This document shows positions 33,182 to 42,024 of a stretch of 46,767 nt of DNA, in pieces; positions within the stretch are counted from its first letter, which is position 1, and each line of letters starts with the position of its first letter. A program made the translations under genes and the position numbers. The notes under the pieces were generated by a model. It was not told where the DNA came from. It did not search any database and was given only the letters and a program-made list of their open reading frames with translations. This DNA is from Chloroflexota bacterium (GTDB lineage Bacteria; Chloroflexota; UBA11872), in the NCBI GenBank assembly GCA_022820025.1, contig JAJEGF010000041.1:1-46767 (forward strand), given 5' to 3'.

Positions 33182-34600
33182 ATGTTTAGGAGTTTCAGGC
33201 TTGTATCCGTGCTACTGATCGCTGTACTTGCCATCGTCCTGGTGGCATGCGGCGAGAGCGACGGAACTCCAAGCGAGGTCGTAAGGACTGTCGAAGTCGA
33301 GAGAGCCGTCACCGTCGAAGTCGAGCGGGTAGTCACCGTTGAAGTCGAACGGCCGGTCGTCCAGGAAGTCGTCCGCGTTGTCGAGGTCGAAAAACCGGTC
33401 GAGGTCGTCCGGCAGGTGACCGTTGAGGTCATGCAGGAAGCGCCGACGCTTCCACCGTTAATCATCGGGCACCTCAACGCGCTTACCGGTTCGCTGTCCT
33501 ACTTCGGCGTTTCCCATGGCAACGCCGCTGATCTCGCCGCCAGCCACGTCAACCGCGCTGGAGGGATTCAGGGCGGATCCGTCGTCATCATCAGCCGCGA
33601 CACCGGCGTCAACCCCGTGCAGGGCGTCGACGCAGCCCGTGCGCTGGTGGACGTTGAGAGCGTGGCGGCCATCGTCGGTGCATTGGCCAGCGGTGTCACC
33701 ATCCCGGTAGCCACCTCCGTAACAGCTCCAAACCAGACGCTTCAGATATCGCACTCGTCCACGGCGCCCAGCATCACCGCGCTTGAAGACGACGATTTCC
33801 TCTTCCGAACAACCGTTTCGGACGCGGCGCAGGGCGTCGTCCTCGGCCGCTTGGCCTGGGAACAGGGCTACAAGAGCGCCGGAATCATGTACATCAACAA
33901 CGCCTATGGGCAGGGCCTGGCTGAACGATTCAGCCAGACCTTTACTGAACTGGGCGGAACGGTCACGGCTTCGGTACCGCACGAAGACAGCCAGCCGACG
34001 TTTACGTCTGAGCTGGAGAAGGCCACTGACGGCGACCCGGACGTCCTGGTCACCGTTAGCTATCCGGGACAGGCGGAGATCTACCTTCGCGAAGCCCTGG
34101 AAGGCGACTACGCGGATACGTTCCTCTTCGTGGATGGCGTGAAGTCCGATGACATGGTGCAGGCCATCGGCGGCGGCAAGCTTGACGGAACCCTGGGCAC
34201 CGCGCCCGGAGCCCCCGACAGCCCCGATCGCCAGGCCTTCTACAACGCCTACACCCTGACCTTTGGCGTGGAAGCGCCCCAGGAGCCATACCTGGCCGAG
34301 ACCTACGACGCGGTCGTGCTGATCGCGCTCGCGGCCGCCAGAGCCGGTACTACGACCGACTCCGTGGCCATCCGCGACGCGCTTCGCGACGTAGCCAACC
34401 CTCCGGGCGAAGTTGTCGGTCCTGGCGCGGCCGGCATCCAGAAGGCCCTGGCCCTGATCGCCAGCGGTCAGGACATCAACTACGAGGGCGCCTCTGGCCC
34501 CGTGGACTTCGACGAGAACGGCGACGTGTCCGGACCAATCGAGGTCTGGACGGTCGAAGGCGACGCCGTGACGTCCACCGGCAGGTTCGAACTACCCTAG
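33182..34600 (+). CDS. Branched-chain-amino-acid-type ABC substrate-binding lipoprotein (LivK/Peripla_BP_6-like)
   Basis: This lipoprotein of 472 residues has signal and lipobox VLVACGES (Cys23), then about 45 residues of repeated Val/Glu units (VEVERAVTVEVERVVTVEVE), then a type I periplasmic-binding fold of the LivJ/LivK type: IIGHLNALTGSLSYFG, AADLAASHVNRAGGIQGGSV, NPVQGVDAARALVDVESVAAIVG, YINNAYGQGLAERF. The substrate may be amino acids, urea, amides or aromatic acids. The ATG is preceded by GGGGAG. A complete permease/ATPase set (livM, livH, livF, livG) lies on the opposite strand converging on this gene and is very likely its partner. A strong hairpin separates them. Confidence 0.9.
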   Translation: MFRSFRLVSVLLIAVLAIVLVACGESDGTPSEVVRTVEVERAVTVEVERVVTVEVERPVVQEVVRVVEVEKPVEVVRQVTVEVMQEAPTLPPLIIGHLNALTGSLSYFGVSHGNAADLAASHVNRAGGIQGGSVVIISRDTGVNPVQGVDAARALVDVESVAAIVGALASGVTIPVATSVTAPNQTLQISHSSTAPSITALEDDDFLFRTTVSDAAQGVVLGRLAWEQGYKSAGIMYINNAYGQGLAERFSQTFTELGGTVTASVPHEDSQPTFTSELEKATDGDPDVLVTVSYPGQAEIYLREALEGDYADTFLFVDGVKSDDMVQAIGGGKLDGTLGTAPGAPDSPDRQAFYNAYTLTFGVEAPQEPYLAETYDAVVLIALAAARAGTTTDSVAIRDALRDVANPPGEVVGPGAAGIQKALALIASGQDINYEGASGPVDFDENGDVSGPIEVWTVEGDAVTSTGRFELP

Positions 34601-34613
34601 TTCGCACACCATT

Positions 34614-34655
34614 ACGGACACCCGGGGCGGCACCACAGCCGCCCCGGGTGTCCGT
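34614..34655. terminator. Strong bidirectional-type hairpin between convergent liv genes
   Basis: An 18-bp perfect stem (34614-34631 with 34638-34655) and a 6-base loop lie 13 bases after the binding-protein stop. The symmetric stem can terminate the plus transcript and also block the convergent livM transcript. Confidence 0.8.
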
Positions 34656-34746
34656 CTCTCATTCGAATCGCCAGATGACTCCGGTGGAACTCAACCGTCC
34701 AGGCGTAACTGAGGCGACTTCGTTGTTCCGGGCGTCTTGGTCCAGG

Positions 34747-35763
34747 CTAGTCTGAGCCGGTTGCGTCCCGGCCGGCCGCCGGGGCTGGGCGACGCGCAAC
34801 GATTCGCCGCCACTCGCCCAACAGCCCGCCCGGCCGCAACAGCATGATGGTGACAATCAGCACGCCGATCATGAGCAGGCGGAAACTCGGGTCGGAGAAC
34901 ACGCCCGGGAGAAACTGCGTACCCGCCCAGACGCCCCAAACAACAAAGGCTCCCAGAACCGCGCCAACATTGTTCCCTGAGCCGCCCACCATCAGCATTG
35001 CCCAGATGACGAAAGTGGCGAGTAGCGGATCGAAGGTTAGCGGCGAGAGAAAGCGGACGTGATGGGCAAACAGCGCGCCGCCGACCCCCATGATCATGGC
35101 GCCGAACACGAACGACTGAAGCTTGAAGTGAGAGACGTTCTTACCGCTCGCCGCCGTCGTCACTTCGTCTTCGCGAATCGCTCGGAGCACACGGCCCCAG
35201 GGTGACCGGGCCGCACGTTGCACAGCCACAAAGAGGATCAACAGGACGATCAGCACGACGACGATGTAAAGATAGTCGTAGTTCTCAGCCGGAATGAGAT
35301 CGCCCAGGAATTTGGGAATTCGATAGAGCCCCTTGGAACCGTTCGCGGCCCACTTCTCGTTCAGGAAAAACAGTCGCACGCTCTCCGCAATCCCGAGCGT
35401 GGCTATGGACAGATAGTCGTCATTCAGCCGCAACGTGATGGAGCCAATGATCAGCGCGACGAGACCGCACACCGCCGCTGCAGCCGCGATTCCCAGGAAG
35501 AACCACGCATCAATGCCCCAGGCGAGTACGTCGTGATGCGCGAGGTTGCCGCCAAAAACGAAGTCCTCGAATTGTTCCGGGTCCGGTGGTGGTGACGTCA
35601 GCAGCGCGGCGGTATAGGCGCCCAGCGCAAAGAACCCGGCAATACCGATATTGAAGAGACCCGTGAATCCCCAGTGGACATTTAGGCCCAATGTGAAGAT
35701 TGCATAGATCATCGCCATAATCGCAAAGCCAACCAAGTAATCGATTACTCCGCCAATATCCAT
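34747..35763 (-). CDS. livM: Branched-chain amino acid ABC transporter permease LivM
   Basis: This integral membrane permease of 338 residues has about ten hydrophobic helices. The family signature GLNVHWGFTGLFNIGIAGFFALGAYTAALL lies near the N-terminus, and the cytoplasmic coupling loop is GRVLRAIREDEVTTAASGKNV with the conserved Glu and Ala. The C-terminal helices include GALFAHHVRFLSPLTF and MLMVGGSGNNVGAVLGAFVV. LivM pairs with LivH to form the membrane channel. Its start is 12 bases after the livH stop, so it is the last gene of livG-livF-livH-livM. It converges on the binding-protein gene across a terminator hairpin. Confidence 0.93.
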   Translation of the reverse strand: MDIGGVIDYLVGFAIMAMIYAIFTLGLNVHWGFTGLFNIGIAGFFALGAYTAALLTSPPPDPEQFEDFVFGGNLAHHDVLAWGIDAWFFLGIAAAAAVCGLVALIIGSITLRLNDDYLSIATLGIAESVRLFFLNEKWAANGSKGLYRIPKFLGDLIPAENYDYLYIVVVLIVLLILFVAVQRAARSPWGRVLRAIREDEVTTAASGKNVSHFKLQSFVFGAMIMGVGGALFAHHVRFLSPLTFDPLLATFVIWAMLMVGGSGNNVGAVLGAFVVWGVWAGTQFLPGVFSDPSFRLLMIGVLIVTIMLLRPGGLLGEWRRIVARRPAPAAGRDATGSD

Positions 35764-35775
35764 GCTAGTTGTCCA

Positions 35776-36795
35776 CTATTGAGAGTCGCCAAAGATACCG
35801 CGAGGCCTTGCCAGCAGTACACCGATCATGATGGCAAATGCTACGGCAGGCTTATAGCTGGGATTAATCCACTGTGTGGATACCTCCATGCTTACTCCGA
35901 CAACCAGGGCTCCAATCAAGGCGCCGTAGGGGTTGCCGATTCCGCCAAGAATCACCGCCGCAAACAGAGGTATCAGAAACTTCCAGCCCATGATGGGTAG
36001 CAGTTGTGCCTGTACGACGGCAAGAAGTACACCCGCGATGGCGGCGAGCGCACCGCCGATTCCCCACGTCCACCAGACGACGTGCTTTGTGTTGATTCCG
36101 GTGACCAACGCCAGCGACGGATTGTCCGAGGTTGCTCGCATGGCTTTGCCTATTTTAGTGTAGGTTAGCAGCACGTAAACACCCGCCACCAGAATCACCG
36201 CCACGATTGCGACGAATAGGCCGTCAGGCGGAATTCGAACATCCATTGGCAGGTGGTAGACCTGCCGAGACTCACGCGGATAGTGCTGGGTATCCCCTGT
36301 CCAGATCAACTGGACCAATCCACGAATGGCTATGGCCACGCCCAGCGAGGCCATCATGAGAATCGCCGTGCTGGCCCCTCTCTGGCGCAGCCTGCGGTAG
36401 ATCAAGAGATCTAGTGCAATAGCTCCGAGCGCTACGACGATCGCCGATAGCGGCAGCGCAATCAGTACGGGAAAACCGAACGTAAAGGGTCCAAGGCCGG
36501 CGCCTTCAATGCCAGCCCGGGGGAGGAGTCCGTCGACGATAAAGAAAGCTACATAGGCTCCAAAGGCCATGTAGTCACCATGTGCAAAGTTCCCCAGCTT
36601 CAGGATTCCGTAGACCAACGTCAGACCTATTGCCCCTAATGCGATTACCGAGCCAAAGATGATTCCATTGGCAACAAGTCCCAGCTTGACGAAGGGCAAG
36701 AATCCCATAGCCAGTATCGCGACTACGATTAACGCGACAAGACGGCTTGCTGATAATGTGAGTCCAGCTCGATGTCGGAAACGCAGTGCCATCAT
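35776..36795 (-). CDS. livH: Branched-chain amino acid ABC transporter permease LivH
   Basis: The 339-residue membrane permease is the partner of LivM. Family segments are GIIFGSVIALGAIGLTLVYG, LGNFAHGDYMAFGAYVAFF, and the coupling loop TKIGKAMRATSDNPSLALVTG. The late GWKFLIPLFAAVILGGIGNPYGALIG is typical of LivH. The open frame extends upstream to 36969, but that part is Arg/Cys-rich and overlaps livF, so the start is set at the ATG 36795 (36792 is equivalent), 46 bases after the livF stop. The DNA of this gene is visibly poorer in GC than the pup or ubi regions, which may reflect transfer or simply membrane-protein codon content. Confidence 0.92.
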   Translation of the reverse strand: MMALRFRHRAGLTLSASRLVALIVVAILAMGFLPFVKLGLVANGIIFGSVIALGAIGLTLVYGILKLGNFAHGDYMAFGAYVAFFIVDGLLPRAGIEGAGLGPFTFGFPVLIALPLSAIVVALGAIALDLLIYRRLRQRGASTAILMMASLGVAIAIRGLVQLIWTGDTQHYPRESRQVYHLPMDVRIPPDGLFVAIVAVILVAGVYVLLTYTKIGKAMRATSDNPSLALVTGINTKHVVWWTWGIGGALAAIAGVLLAVVQAQLLPIMGWKFLIPLFAAVILGGIGNPYGALIGALVVGVSMEVSTQWINPSYKPAVAFAIMIGVLLARPRGIFGDSQ

Positions 36796-36841
36796 CGCCA
36801 GGTCTTGCGGTTGGGACCGAACATGGTGCAGGCGCTTCGTC

Positions 36842-37546
36842 CTATCCTCCGAGATACAGGCGGCCGACTTCGGGATTGTTAAGCAGAGCCGGTCCGCTGT
36901 CCTCGATCTGGTTGTCGCCGCCCGATAGCACGTAGCCCCTGTCTGACATTCGCAGCGATTCCCGGGCATTCTGCTCCACCAGCAGGAGAGACACTCCGGT
37001 TTCGTTGATGCCGCGAATTCGTTCGAAGACTGTATGTATGAGCCCTGGCGCCAGCCCGGCGGACGGCTCGTCCAAGAGCAGTAGCACCGGATCCAGCATC
37101 AACGCTCGGGCGATGGCGAGCATCTGACGCTGACCGCCGGAGAGCCTGCCAGCCTTCATTCGCGCACTGCGCTTCAGGTCGGGAAAGAGCTCGAACATCT
37201 CATCAATTCGATGCCGAAAGTCGTCGCGCCGTACGAAGGCGCCCATCTCCAGGTTTTCTCGAATCGTCATGGAGGGAAAAATGTTGTCCGACTGCGGCAC
37301 GTAGCACAACCCGCTCCGCACGGTCTGTTCCGGTTCGAGCCTCGAGATGTCGACGCCGCGAAATCGCACGGCGCCGGTTCGAACTCGTACAAGACCGACA
37401 ATTGCCTTCATGAGTGTTGACTTGCCGCAGCCGTTGGGCCCAATGATCGTCACGATTTCGCCCTTGTTTACCGAGATTGATACTCCGTGCAGGATCTCGG
37501 TCTCGCCATATCCGGCGACAACGTTTGATGCCTCAAGCAGGGCCAT
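36842..37546 (-). CDS. livF: Branched-chain amino acid ABC transporter ATPase LivF
   Basis: This ATP-binding subunit of 234 residues is a normal LivF length. Walker A is IIGPNGCGKSTLMKA, the signature is LSGGQRQMLAIARAL, Walker B is VLLLLDEPSAGLAP, and the H-loop lies after NETGVSLLLVEQNARESL. The N-terminal VVAGYGETEILHGVSI and the ending NNPEVGRLYLGG are standard for LivF. It overlaps livG by 14 bases, so the two ATPases are co-translated and would form the heterodimeric motor. It powers LivHM import of the ligand captured by the nearby LivK-type lipoprotein. Confidence 0.94.
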   Translation of the reverse strand: MALLEASNVVAGYGETEILHGVSISVNKGEIVTIIGPNGCGKSTLMKAIVGLVRVRTGAVRFRGVDISRLEPEQTVRSGLCYVPQSDNIFPSMTIRENLEMGAFVRRDDFRHRIDEMFELFPDLKRSARMKAGRLSGGQRQMLAIARALMLDPVLLLLDEPSAGLAPGLIHTVFERIRGINETGVSLLLVEQNARESLRMSDRGYVLSGGDNQIEDSGPALLNNPEVGRLYLGG

Positions 37547-38393
37547 TGACGTATCCGCCCAGGTACGCCTCGAGGACTCTCGGATCTCGCTGGATCGTGG
37601 TGGGTGGACCTTCGGCTATTACTCCACCGTTGGCCATGACAATGACTGGATCGCACATGGCCATGACGAAGCGCATGTCGTGCTCAATGATGAAGAACGT
37701 CACATCTCGCTCGACGCTGGCTCTCACAATGTTCGCGGAGAGATCTCGGAGCAGGGTTCGGTTGATCCCGGCTCCCGGCTCGTCGAGAAGCACCATCTTG
37801 GGTTGGGCCATCAGCGTCCGGGCCAATTCCAGGAGTTTCTTCTGGCCGCCTGAGAGATTGCCGGCCAAGTCGTTTGCCAGGTGCGCGAGATTCACGAGTT
37901 CCAGGACGTCGATCGCCCGGGCCTGAATCTGGCGTTCCTGCCTCGCGACCTTCCACGGCGTCAGCCAGGTCGACCACAGGCGCTCGCCCGACTGGCGGGC
38001 AGGCACCAGCATCAGATTCTCCAGCACGGTCATCCGCCGCAGTTCCCTGGGTATTTGGAAGGTGCGCATCAGACCGCGCGCGAACGTCTGGTGCGGTCGC
38101 AGTCCACTGATGACCCTTCCGTCAAAGAGGATTTGCCCGCTGGTCGGGGACAGGTCGCCGGCCGCCAGATTAAAGAGCGTGGTCTTTCCGGCGCCGTTGG
38201 GTCCGATCAACCCGGTGATCGTGCCCGGCATCACGTCCAGCGTGCAGCGATCCACTGCTCGTACGCCGCCGAAGTCCTTGGTGACGTTACGCACCTGGAG
38301 GATCGGAGACGAGTCAGTCAATTCGCTCGCGCCTTCATCCCGGACCGCACGGACCGCATTGCCCGGGAGTCGAGGTTCCGAACTCTGGTGCAC
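37533..38393 (-). CDS. livG: Branched-chain amino acid ABC transporter ATPase LivG
   Basis: This ATP-binding subunit has up to 286 residues. Walker A is GLIGPNGAGKTTLFNLAA, the LivG-type insert is GLMRTFQIPRELRRMTVLEN, the signature is LSGGQKKLLELARTLM, and Walker B is KMVLLDEPGAGINRT. The end VLEAYLGGYVNGPA matches the LivG C-terminus. The ATG at 38393 leaves only 17 bases to the divergent hydrolase gene, which is too little for a normal promoter. A TTG at 38321 (L-T-D-S-S-P before the first family strand) would leave about 90 bases and gives a usual LivG N-terminus, so the true start is unsettled. It is the first gene of the liv operon. Confidence 0.92.
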   Translation of the reverse strand: MHQSSEPRLPGNAVRAVRDEGASELTDSSPILQVRNVTKDFGGVRAVDRCTLDVMPGTITGLIGPNGAGKTTLFNLAAGDLSPTSGQILFDGRVISGLRPHQTFARGLMRTFQIPRELRRMTVLENLMLVPARQSGERLWSTWLTPWKVARQERQIQARAIDVLELVNLAHLANDLAGNLSGGQKKLLELARTLMAQPKMVLLDEPGAGINRTLLRDLSANIVRASVERDVTFFIIEHDMRFVMAMCDPVIVMANGGVIAEGPPTTIQRDPRVLEAYLGGYVNGPA

Positions 38394-38410
38394 TCCGTAC
38401 CATATATCAG

Positions 38411-39199
38411 ATGCAGACGGTCAATCTCGGTCCACTCCGGGCGTTGCACTGGCCCACAAATGATCTCCGGGCGCCCCAAACGCTACTCGCCATTCACGGA
38501 ATCTGGGTGGGCGCGCACGTCTGGAAGCAATTCGGCGCGTATCTGGCCGCCGAGGGCTATGAGACATATGCGGTGTGGCTGAGGCACCACCAGCCAGGAT
38601 CCGATCACCGGAATCTCGAAGGCCTGGGTCTCCAAGACTATGCGGAAGACGTGGCCGCGGCGACGCACGCGTTGGGCGCTCCGGTACTCGTCGGGCAGAG
38701 CATGGGTGGCCTGGTTGCGCAGATCGTGGCCACGATGGCCAATCCAGCCGGTCTCGCACTTCTGTCGAGCGCTCCGTCGTTCGGTATCCCCGTTATTCCC
38801 CGGCTCTCGCTTCTGATGACCGGTATCCGCAACTGTTTTGGTCGACCATTCAACTCAGACCCAATGCCTCCATTCGCTGACGATGCGTTCCTGAAGCGGC
38901 TTGATGATGAGCAGCGAGCCGCCGTGACCTCTCACCGTGTGCCCGAGCCGCGACGCCTTGCTCGGCAGCTGGCGTTTTGGCCACCAGTCGTCAGGGCCTC
39001 GCAGATCCGGTGTCCGGTCTTCGTCGGCGCCGGCGATGAGGATCCAGTAATCGTTCCGTGGGTCACGCGCCGAATCGCCGCGCGCTACCGCGTGATTCCG
39101 ACCTTTTATCAGGGACGCGGGCATATGTTGAACCTCGAACCCGGCTGGCAATCCGTCGGCGATGATCTAATGCGTTGGATGGAACGATTTGTCGCCTGA
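38411..39199 (+). CDS. Alpha/beta hydrolase
   Basis: This serine hydrolase of 262 residues has the alpha/beta-hydrolase fold. The oxyanion stretch is LLAIHGIWVGAHVW, the nucleophile elbow is VGQSMGG with Ser97, the acid is Asp209 or Asp211 in VGAGDEDPVIVP, and the base is His238 in GRGHMLNLE. There is no signal peptide. It may cleave an ester, lactone or other acyl bond. The ATG at 38411 is only 7 bases after a TACCAT element (38398-38403) that could serve as a -10 box, suggesting a leaderless message, which would fit the very short divergent region with livG. It is followed by the aldo/keto reductase after 18 bases. Confidence 0.87.
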   Translation: MQTVNLGPLRALHWPTNDLRAPQTLLAIHGIWVGAHVWKQFGAYLAAEGYETYAVWLRHHQPGSDHRNLEGLGLQDYAEDVAAATHALGAPVLVGQSMGGLVAQIVATMANPAGLALLSSAPSFGIPVIPRLSLLMTGIRNCFGRPFNSDPMPPFADDAFLKRLDDEQRAAVTSHRVPEPRRLARQLAFWPPVVRASQIRCPVFVGAGDEDPVIVPWVTRRIAARYRVIPTFYQGRGHMLNLEPGWQSVGDDLMRWMERFVA

Positions 39200-39217
39200 T
39201 TCGCCAAGGAGGCCGCC

Positions 39218-40153
39218 GTGAATAGCCGACCGCTCGGGACGACTGGGCTACAGGTCAGTGCTCTCACCATGGGATGCTGGGAAATCGGTGGGCTGGCGTG
39301 GGGACCGATGCCTGCCCCGGAGGCCGTGGACCTGGTGCGGGCCGTGGCGGACGCCGGCATAACCGCATTTGATACGGCCGAGGCCTATGGCAATGGCCGT
39401 AGCGAGGTGATCCTCGGCCACGCCCTGCGAGACCGGCGTGACGAAGTCACATTTATTACCAAGACTGGATACTTGCCAGGTGTCGATGGCGCCCAAATGC
39501 TGCTCGACGAGCAGCCGCGGGACTACCGGGCAACTTCGATCCGGCGAGCCTGCGAACTCTCGCGGCAACGGCTTCAGACCGACTACATCGACGTCTACCT
39601 GCTTCACGATCCGCCCATGGATGCCGTGATGCACGAGGAGCCGTTTGCCGAACTCCGCCGCCTTCAGGATCGAGGCGAAATCCGTGCCTGGGGAGTCTCG
39701 TCGAGCCCCGCGGTCGTAGCCGAGGCGGTCAGGCGCTGGGGTGCACAGGTCGTCGAGACGCCATTCAACGCGGCCAATCCGGAGGCCGCGACTGACCTCT
39801 TCGGGGTCGCGGCTGGGTCAGGCACCGGGGTCTTGGCCCGCAGCCCGTTCGCGAGCGGCAACCTGATCCTGACGCCGGAGGAACGCCAGGCCCTGTACGA
39901 GGGGGACTGGCGGCACTTTCATGACCCGGCTCAAGTAGCTGCCGACGCAGCCGTGGCGGAACGGCTGGAGATTCTTGCCGACCTTCGCGACGAGCCGCCG
40001 ACCGATACGGCCATCAAGTACGTGCTCGGACATCCGGAGGTCTCGACTTGCATCGTGGGCATCTCTGCCGTGGCCGAAATCCAGCCAAACGTGTGCGCTG
40101 CCGGCGAGCCATACCTCGACGCGCAGAGCCGCCTGCGGCTGACACAGGCTTAG
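39218..40153 (+). CDS. Aldo/keto reductase
   Basis: This NADPH-type oxidoreductase of 311 residues belongs to the AKR superfamily. The barrel opening is LGTTGLQVSALTMGCWEIGG, and the catalytic tetrad is Asp52 and Tyr57 (FDTAEAYGNG), Lys82 (FITKTGY) and His130 (VYLLHDPP). Later segments AWGVSSSPAVVAEAV and GVLARSPFASG are typical of the bacterial YajO/PdxI-like branches. The start is GTG at 39218 with AAGGAGG immediately upstream. Carbonyl reduction of sugars or ketones is expected; the substrate is unknown. It shares a transcript with the alpha/beta hydrolase. Confidence 0.9.
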   Translation: MNSRPLGTTGLQVSALTMGCWEIGGLAWGPMPAPEAVDLVRAVADAGITAFDTAEAYGNGRSEVILGHALRDRRDEVTFITKTGYLPGVDGAQMLLDEQPRDYRATSIRRACELSRQRLQTDYIDVYLLHDPPMDAVMHEEPFAELRRLQDRGEIRAWGVSSSPAVVAEAVRRWGAQVVETPFNAANPEAATDLFGVAAGSGTGVLARSPFASGNLILTPEERQALYEGDWRHFHDPAQVAADAAVAERLEILADLRDEPPTDTAIKYVLGHPEVSTCIVGISAVAEIQPNVCAAGEPYLDAQSRLRLTQA

Positions 40154-40346
40154 CGATTTCCGACAGAGTCGCGGGTGGTGCTGTGCCACGATGGGCTCGA
40201 ACGGTGTCCCACCTATATCTGGGGCTCGGGACTTGGCTTCGGTTCCTTTCCGCAGCGATGACGGTGGGCGGAAATGCGATGTTGGTATAGACTGCGCTGT
40301 TGATCCCGCCTTGGCGGGTTGGCGCACCGAGGGAAGGATGAGGCAG

Positions 40347-41852
40347 ATGGCTCGAGATCTGACACGACGGCGATTTCTGAAGGCCAGTTCGGCGCTTGGT
40401 GTCGGCGTCGCCGGCGCAGCCACGCTGGCTGCTTGTGGTGAAACCCAGGTCGTCGAGAAGATCGTGACGCAGATTGTTGAAGAGGAAGTCATCAAGGAGG
40501 TGACGAAGGAAGTCGAGGTTGTCGTTCAGAAGGTCGTCACGCAGGCGATGGCGGCACCTCAGCCGACCACGGTTGAGTTCGAGTTCGTCAGCGACCACGT
40601 GTCCGGCGTTCGCGGCAAGTCGACGACCTGGGCCTTGGCCAACTTCCAGCAGGAACGGCCCGACATCAAGATCAAGTTCACGCCGCAGGGCGGGGGCTTT
40701 GACGACTCGTTCGGCATCCGCATCGCGGCGGGCAGCGCCCCGGCCACGGCGTTGTTGAGTTGGGGATTCTTCGGGTCCCATCAAGACTCATTCGTCCAGA
40801 TCAACGACGTGCTGGACCGCCACCCCGACTTCGACGGGGCGGACCTGATTTACGAGCCGGACTCCTACACGATCAACTACGACACGACCTGGCCGTTCGT
40901 GGACTCGTTCCAGGGGCACGCGTTCGGTCTGCCCTATCAGGGCAATGTGAGCGGCCACTACTACAACATTGATCTGTATGACCAGTACGGCGTGCCCGAG
41001 CCGTCGGCCGACTGGACCTACAGCAACGAGTGGCTGGACGCCGCCAAGCAGGCAACCGACCCGGACAACGAGATTTACGGAACCCGGATCGGTGGCGGTG
41101 GCGACATCCACTACTGGACGCCCATTTCCTGGGGCTTCGGCGCGAAGCAGTTCATCTCGTCAGACGGCACGCACACGGAGCACTTCGACAACGGTGGGGA
41201 CCGGGGCTTCCAGTTCGCGGTAGACCTCATCCACAGGCACGGCGTCTCGCCGGCGACGGACGCGCAGCGCGAGTTGGCGGGCGAGTTCGGCGACGCCTTC
41301 TCAGCCGGCAAGATCGGGGCCGAATTGCGACGTGGCGACGCCAAGGGCAACGCCGTGATCAGCATCGGCGACCGCTTCCGCTGGGCGCTGGCGCCACAGC
41401 CCAAGGGTGACGTGACCGGCACCGTGGCCGTGCATCGCACGAACCAGGGACACTACGTCATCGACTCGGCGCGGCGACAAGGCGTCGTCGAGCCAGTCGT
41501 GGACTTCCTGGTCTGGATGGCCGGGCCCAAGATGCAGGCGCGCGCGGCGACCGACCGCGGGTTCCTGCCGTGCCGGTGGGACGCACTGGAGTCGCCGGAG
41601 AATCTGGCGGCCCCGCCCGAGCGGCAGGACTTGCTTGTCACGTTCGTTCGCGGCGAATTCCGCACCTGGCAGGGTTATCACCCGAACCAGCGCGAATGGC
41701 TGGCCTGGCGCGGCCGCGCCCACCTGGCTATGACCGGTGAGGCGTCGGTTGAAGAGGCCATCGAGAGCGCCGTGAACGAAGGTGACCGCATCCTTCGTCA
41801 GGACGTGGACTTGCTGAACAAGCGCATCGAGCGCTGGGGCCGTACCGCCTAG
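40347..41852 (+). CDS. Solute-binding lipoprotein, first of a tandem pair
   Basis: The 501-residue extracellular binding protein has a Tat signal (LTRRRFLKASSALG) and lipobox TLAACGET with Cys30. A Val/Glu/Lys linker follows (VVEKIVTQIVEEEVIKEV), then a family-1-type binding domain: FVSDHVSGVRGKSTTWALANF, FGIRIAAGSAPATALLSWGFF, FGLPYQGNVSGHYYNIDLYD and FSAGKIGAELRRG. The ATG at 40347 is chosen by comparison with the paralogue (MARDLTRRRF versus MVRNLTRRRF); ATG 40338 is an alternative. It is close in sequence to the next gene and identical to it in length. No permease is nearby. It is followed by a perfect hairpin. Confidence 0.9.
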   Translation: MARDLTRRRFLKASSALGVGVAGAATLAACGETQVVEKIVTQIVEEEVIKEVTKEVEVVVQKVVTQAMAAPQPTTVEFEFVSDHVSGVRGKSTTWALANFQQERPDIKIKFTPQGGGFDDSFGIRIAAGSAPATALLSWGFFGSHQDSFVQINDVLDRHPDFDGADLIYEPDSYTINYDTTWPFVDSFQGHAFGLPYQGNVSGHYYNIDLYDQYGVPEPSADWTYSNEWLDAAKQATDPDNEIYGTRIGGGGDIHYWTPISWGFGAKQFISSDGTHTEHFDNGGDRGFQFAVDLIHRHGVSPATDAQRELAGEFGDAFSAGKIGAELRRGDAKGNAVISIGDRFRWALAPQPKGDVTGTVAVHRTNQGHYVIDSARRQGVVEPVVDFLVWMAGPKMQARAATDRGFLPCRWDALESPENLAAPPERQDLLVTFVRGEFRTWQGYHPNQREWLAWRGRAHLAMTGEASVEEAIESAVNEGDRILRQDVDLLNKRIERWGRTA

Positions 41853-41888
41853 TCGGTCAGCTCATTGGCGCCAGTACGGCGCACTGCC

Positions 41889-41921
41889 ATTCGGGCGCGG
41901 TCCGCAAGACCGCGCCCGAAT
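41889..41921 (+). terminator. Terminator after first tandem binding protein
   Basis: A 14-bp perfect stem (ATTCGGGCGCGGTC at 41889-41902 and its complement at 41908-41921) with a 5-base loop lies 36 bases after the stop. A related hairpin follows the second copy. Confidence 0.8.
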
Positions 41922-42024
41922 GCTATGGCAGCGCAGTTACGCGTGGCTCCCCTTCGAACCCTTATACTCCCGGTGCGAAGCGCTGCCGCGTTTGCGGACT
42001 GGCGCACACAGGGAGGGGAGCGCA

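Noticed and set aside
35866-35880. DnaA-box-like TGTGGATA near the composition switch
   Set aside because: It is a single 8-of-9 match inside livH; no cluster of boxes, AT-rich unwinding element or dnaA gene is seen.
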